A stretch of DNA of 64,000 nt from the NCBI RefSeq assembly GCF_020379485.1, contig NC_063445.1, forward strand, positions 52,539,422-52,603,421, given 5' to 3'. This stretch comes from Brassica napus (taxonomy: Eukaryota; Streptophyta; Magnoliopsida; Brassicales; Brassicaceae). The first letter of the stretch is position 1. Each line of letters begins with the position of its first letter. The notes under the pieces are model-generated. The model saw only the letters and a program-made list of their open reading frames with translations. It ran no database searches and was not told where the DNA came from. A program made the translations under genes and the position numbers. Positions 61,569 through 64,000 of the stretch are shown here, in pieces.

Positions 61569-62191
61569 CTATGTGTTTTCCTGCACCATGTGCAGTAAGA
61601 AATTTTTTTAATCTAACTTATATTTAAAAATAAATTTTATTAAATATTATAGATTTTACTATTTCTTACTAATATTTAATATAGATTTGATATATATTAA
61701 ATCAATTTGTATAAAACTAATAAAATTGTATAGCATTGTATAATTATCAAAAATTTAGCATAAACAATATTTATAAAATTTGTATATAAAAAATTAATGA
61801 TCTTACGATTAGATATTTAATTTTTTTAAAAATTGTATAATTTTTTGAAAGCTTTAGTAATACAAATTGTATAATTATACAAAAATAATAATATTTCAAA
61901 TTTTGAAATGTTATATATGAATATATTTATTTTATAGATGATGTATGAGCTATTACCATATTTAAAAAAAGTTTACCAAAAAGAAATATCAATATTAAAT
62001 GTAATATATGAATTATTACCATATTCTAATAAATTTGCCAAAAATATAAATCATCATTAAATGAAATTATCTATGTCATATTTTTTCGGAAGCCATGTCA
62101 TCAATTTCAGTAGCCATGTCATATTTGTTTTGTAAAATTAATTGTACAGAGGACATGTGGCAAAATCACTTCGCAAGTATAGTCTAGGGGA
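61569..62191 (-). mobile_element. Non-autonomous Helitron-like element, copy 2 (623 bp)
   Basis: Same family, orientation and exact length as 22,670-23,292, with scattered small indels that cancel out. Inserted between A and T; 3' hairpin CTGCAC/GTGCAG on the minus strand. No coding capacity. Confidence 0.78.
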
Positions 62192-64000
62192 TTCCTTTCT
62201 CATAATAACTAACGTTTCGGAAATTGTATTTTGTTGATATTTTTACCCAACCACACATTTTCAGTTCAAAATTTTACTTTTCCTTCAAAATTGTGTAGTT
62301 TAAACTGCACTTTCGCTTCAAAATTGTGTAGTTTAAACTGCATAGTGAAAATGATCTATGTTTTACATTAAATGTTTTGAATTAATTTCTAAATTTCTAA
62401 TTTTTTTCAAAGATAATTTAAAAATCATTCAACTAATCATAGGAAAAATGCAAAATCTATTTGGTTACATAGTTTTCAGTAAAATTAAAACTAACATATA
62501 AAATATCAAAATATTGTATATATTAATATAAAAAACCTTCTAAAACATAATATAGTATGAAACATAAAGAGTATAATAGAATGTATTTTATAGTCAATTT
62601 GGAAACTAGCAGTATAACTTTGTTTTCATAAAAACTCCTGGCCGATAATCAGATTCCACATATGTGTATTTAGCTAGTTATTCCAAACGACATCTTCAAT
62701 TTCGAATATCCAATATGTGGTTAGCTATACTTCTAGCGACTAAACAAATAACCATGTTTAATTATAATAAACAAGAACTATATGAAAAAACATTTCAGAA
62801 TCAATCCTACGATTTTCGACAAAAGAGAAATTAACATGCAATTTTCTCATTTTAAAAACAATTGATGAATGATGTAAAACTTAAAAGGTTCTATTTTTTT
62901 GGTAAAAGAGGACTTTTTTTAGCAACGGTAAAAGAGGATATAAACACGGAATTGACCGCAACAAAACACAAACCCAGTGGATTAATGATAGAGACATTAG
63001 ATGAAGAGATAGAAAGGACTAATGATATAAATTTTAAACGTTTTAGACTTTAAGAATAGAGTAGGACAAAGCAAATTAGACAATAGACTGCGAGCCAAAA
63101 CATCACGATATCTTAAAATAAAATAAAAATACTATTTTCAAATCTCTATATCCCAATGTGTAGATACGTGTTATGGATCATCCATGAGGACAATTGAAAT
63201 GATAAACGCAGTACAACACGCTCATGTATTAGGTATGCTGAACTCTCTAGGCATGTAATTATATTTCTAGCCCTCTTCTCATTATACCAGATTTTAAGGA
63301 TTAACTTACCTAACCAAAACATTTATTAAAAGCCATTCTGTTGATGTATGTCTTTTTAACTGCTTTCTCCATTTCAAAGGCTGCAATGAGCAGTTGCAAT
63401 TGAATTATGCTGGTATGAATAGACCTTACCCCACCTGTCCTCTGTCAAATAAAACCTCCGATAAAAAAAGTATTCAAAAGTCATTGTAAAAATGGAATTT
63501 TATAAGTAGAAAGGGTGAGAAATTGACAAAAGATAATAAATGGGATTGCTTGGAATCGTGGCAATGTTGGTTGCACACTGCACATAGCACATTGTTACAT
63601 AATAGAGGTAATGTTGCATGTGGCCCCTTCTTCCTAAAGCTCCTTTATTAACTCTTTTGTCTCTTAATTTTCAAATTGGATATTCTCATAAAGATCAGCA
63701 ATGTAGAAGTATATTACTTGCCTTTTTTCAACACAGAACAGTAACGGTATTAGCAAAGAAGTAAATAATATCGAATGCTTGAATCAGCTCTATGAGATGA
63801 CATGAAACTTGGTCAATGTAATAACTTTTCTTGTTTATTGGTTTCACAGTAAAAGTAACGTTAATTCATTTGTCTGTTTGTTTGTCTGTCAACCCCATGT
63901 AAAACAAAATCTAAAGCCAATAAAACAAAATAAATAAAACATTATAAATAAATAAATAAATAAAAGTAAAGACAGACTACAGAAGACTGGATATAAAAAT
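62192..64000. other. AT-rich DNA without recognised genes
   Basis: I see no exon-like stretch, tRNA, or pairable element ends. The 63-codon frame at 62,862-63,053 is Lys/Thr-rich by composition and unremarkable. A TAAA-rich simple repeat lies at about 63,945-63,965. Confidence 0.5.

Noticed and set aside
62862..63053. 63-codon frame near the right edge
   Set aside because: Lys/Thr-rich by base composition, no motif, isolated in AT-rich DNA.

Overview
This is nuclear DNA from a flowering plant of the mustard family, most likely a Brassica-type species. It is AT-rich, its genes are split by GT-AG introns, and its proteins closely match Arabidopsis genes that I recall as lying in one stretch of chromosome 5 (about At5g48380 to At5g48485): BIR1, FRL3, the GLR1.2/GLR1.3 pair, SKS3, a VOC/glyoxalase-like gene and DIR1, in the same order. 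Several Arabidopsis genes of that interval (ZIP4, a fimbrin and PRDA1, from memory) are missing. That is what a fractionated, formerly triplicated Brassica genome would show.

Layout. 1-3.2 kb: retroelement remnants and AT-rich DNA. 3.2-5.5 kb: BIR1 (minus strand). 6.3-10.3 kb: FRL3 (plus). 11.3-44.5 kb: a tandem array of clade-I glutamate-receptor-like genes, with three open genes (866, 873 and 866 codons) and one collapsed copy. A pseudogene piece of FRL3 lies between copies one and two, so the ancestral duplicated unit probably carried FRL3 plus GLR. 44.9-47.5 kb: SKS3 (minus). 50.1-50.7 kb: a DUF538 gene. 52.15 kb: tRNA-Lys(UUU). 54.7-55.4 kb: VOC-family gene. 56.1-56.4 kb: DIR1 (minus). 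57-64 kb: transposons and no recognised host gene.

Much of the extra length is mobile DNA whose ends can be read exactly. A CACTA element sits in intron 1 of the first GLR gene (TSD GTT). A Copia retrotransposon (TSD GCATT) has a 974-bp Helitron nested in its 5' LTR; removing it leaves both LTRs at exactly 711 bp. There are two 623-bp copies of another Helitron-like family, an hAT element with decayed transposase (TSD AACAAAAC), five small hAT-type elements with 8-bp TSDs, and two tRNA-derived SINEs. MITEs or SINEs lie inside introns of BIR1, FRL3 and SKS3 without breaking their reading frames.

The most interesting object is the hAT-type element at 53,095-54,456. It is filled with a 27-bp minisatellite that carries eleven exact matches to the E2F consensus TTTSSCGC, and it ends about 225 bp upstream of the VOC gene's start codon. 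Three host genes in the window have defence or cell-surface signalling relatives (BIR1, GLR, DIR1), but they are separate transcription units, and I see no evidence for an operon-like system. All calls are from reading the sequence and from memory of the families; no search was run.
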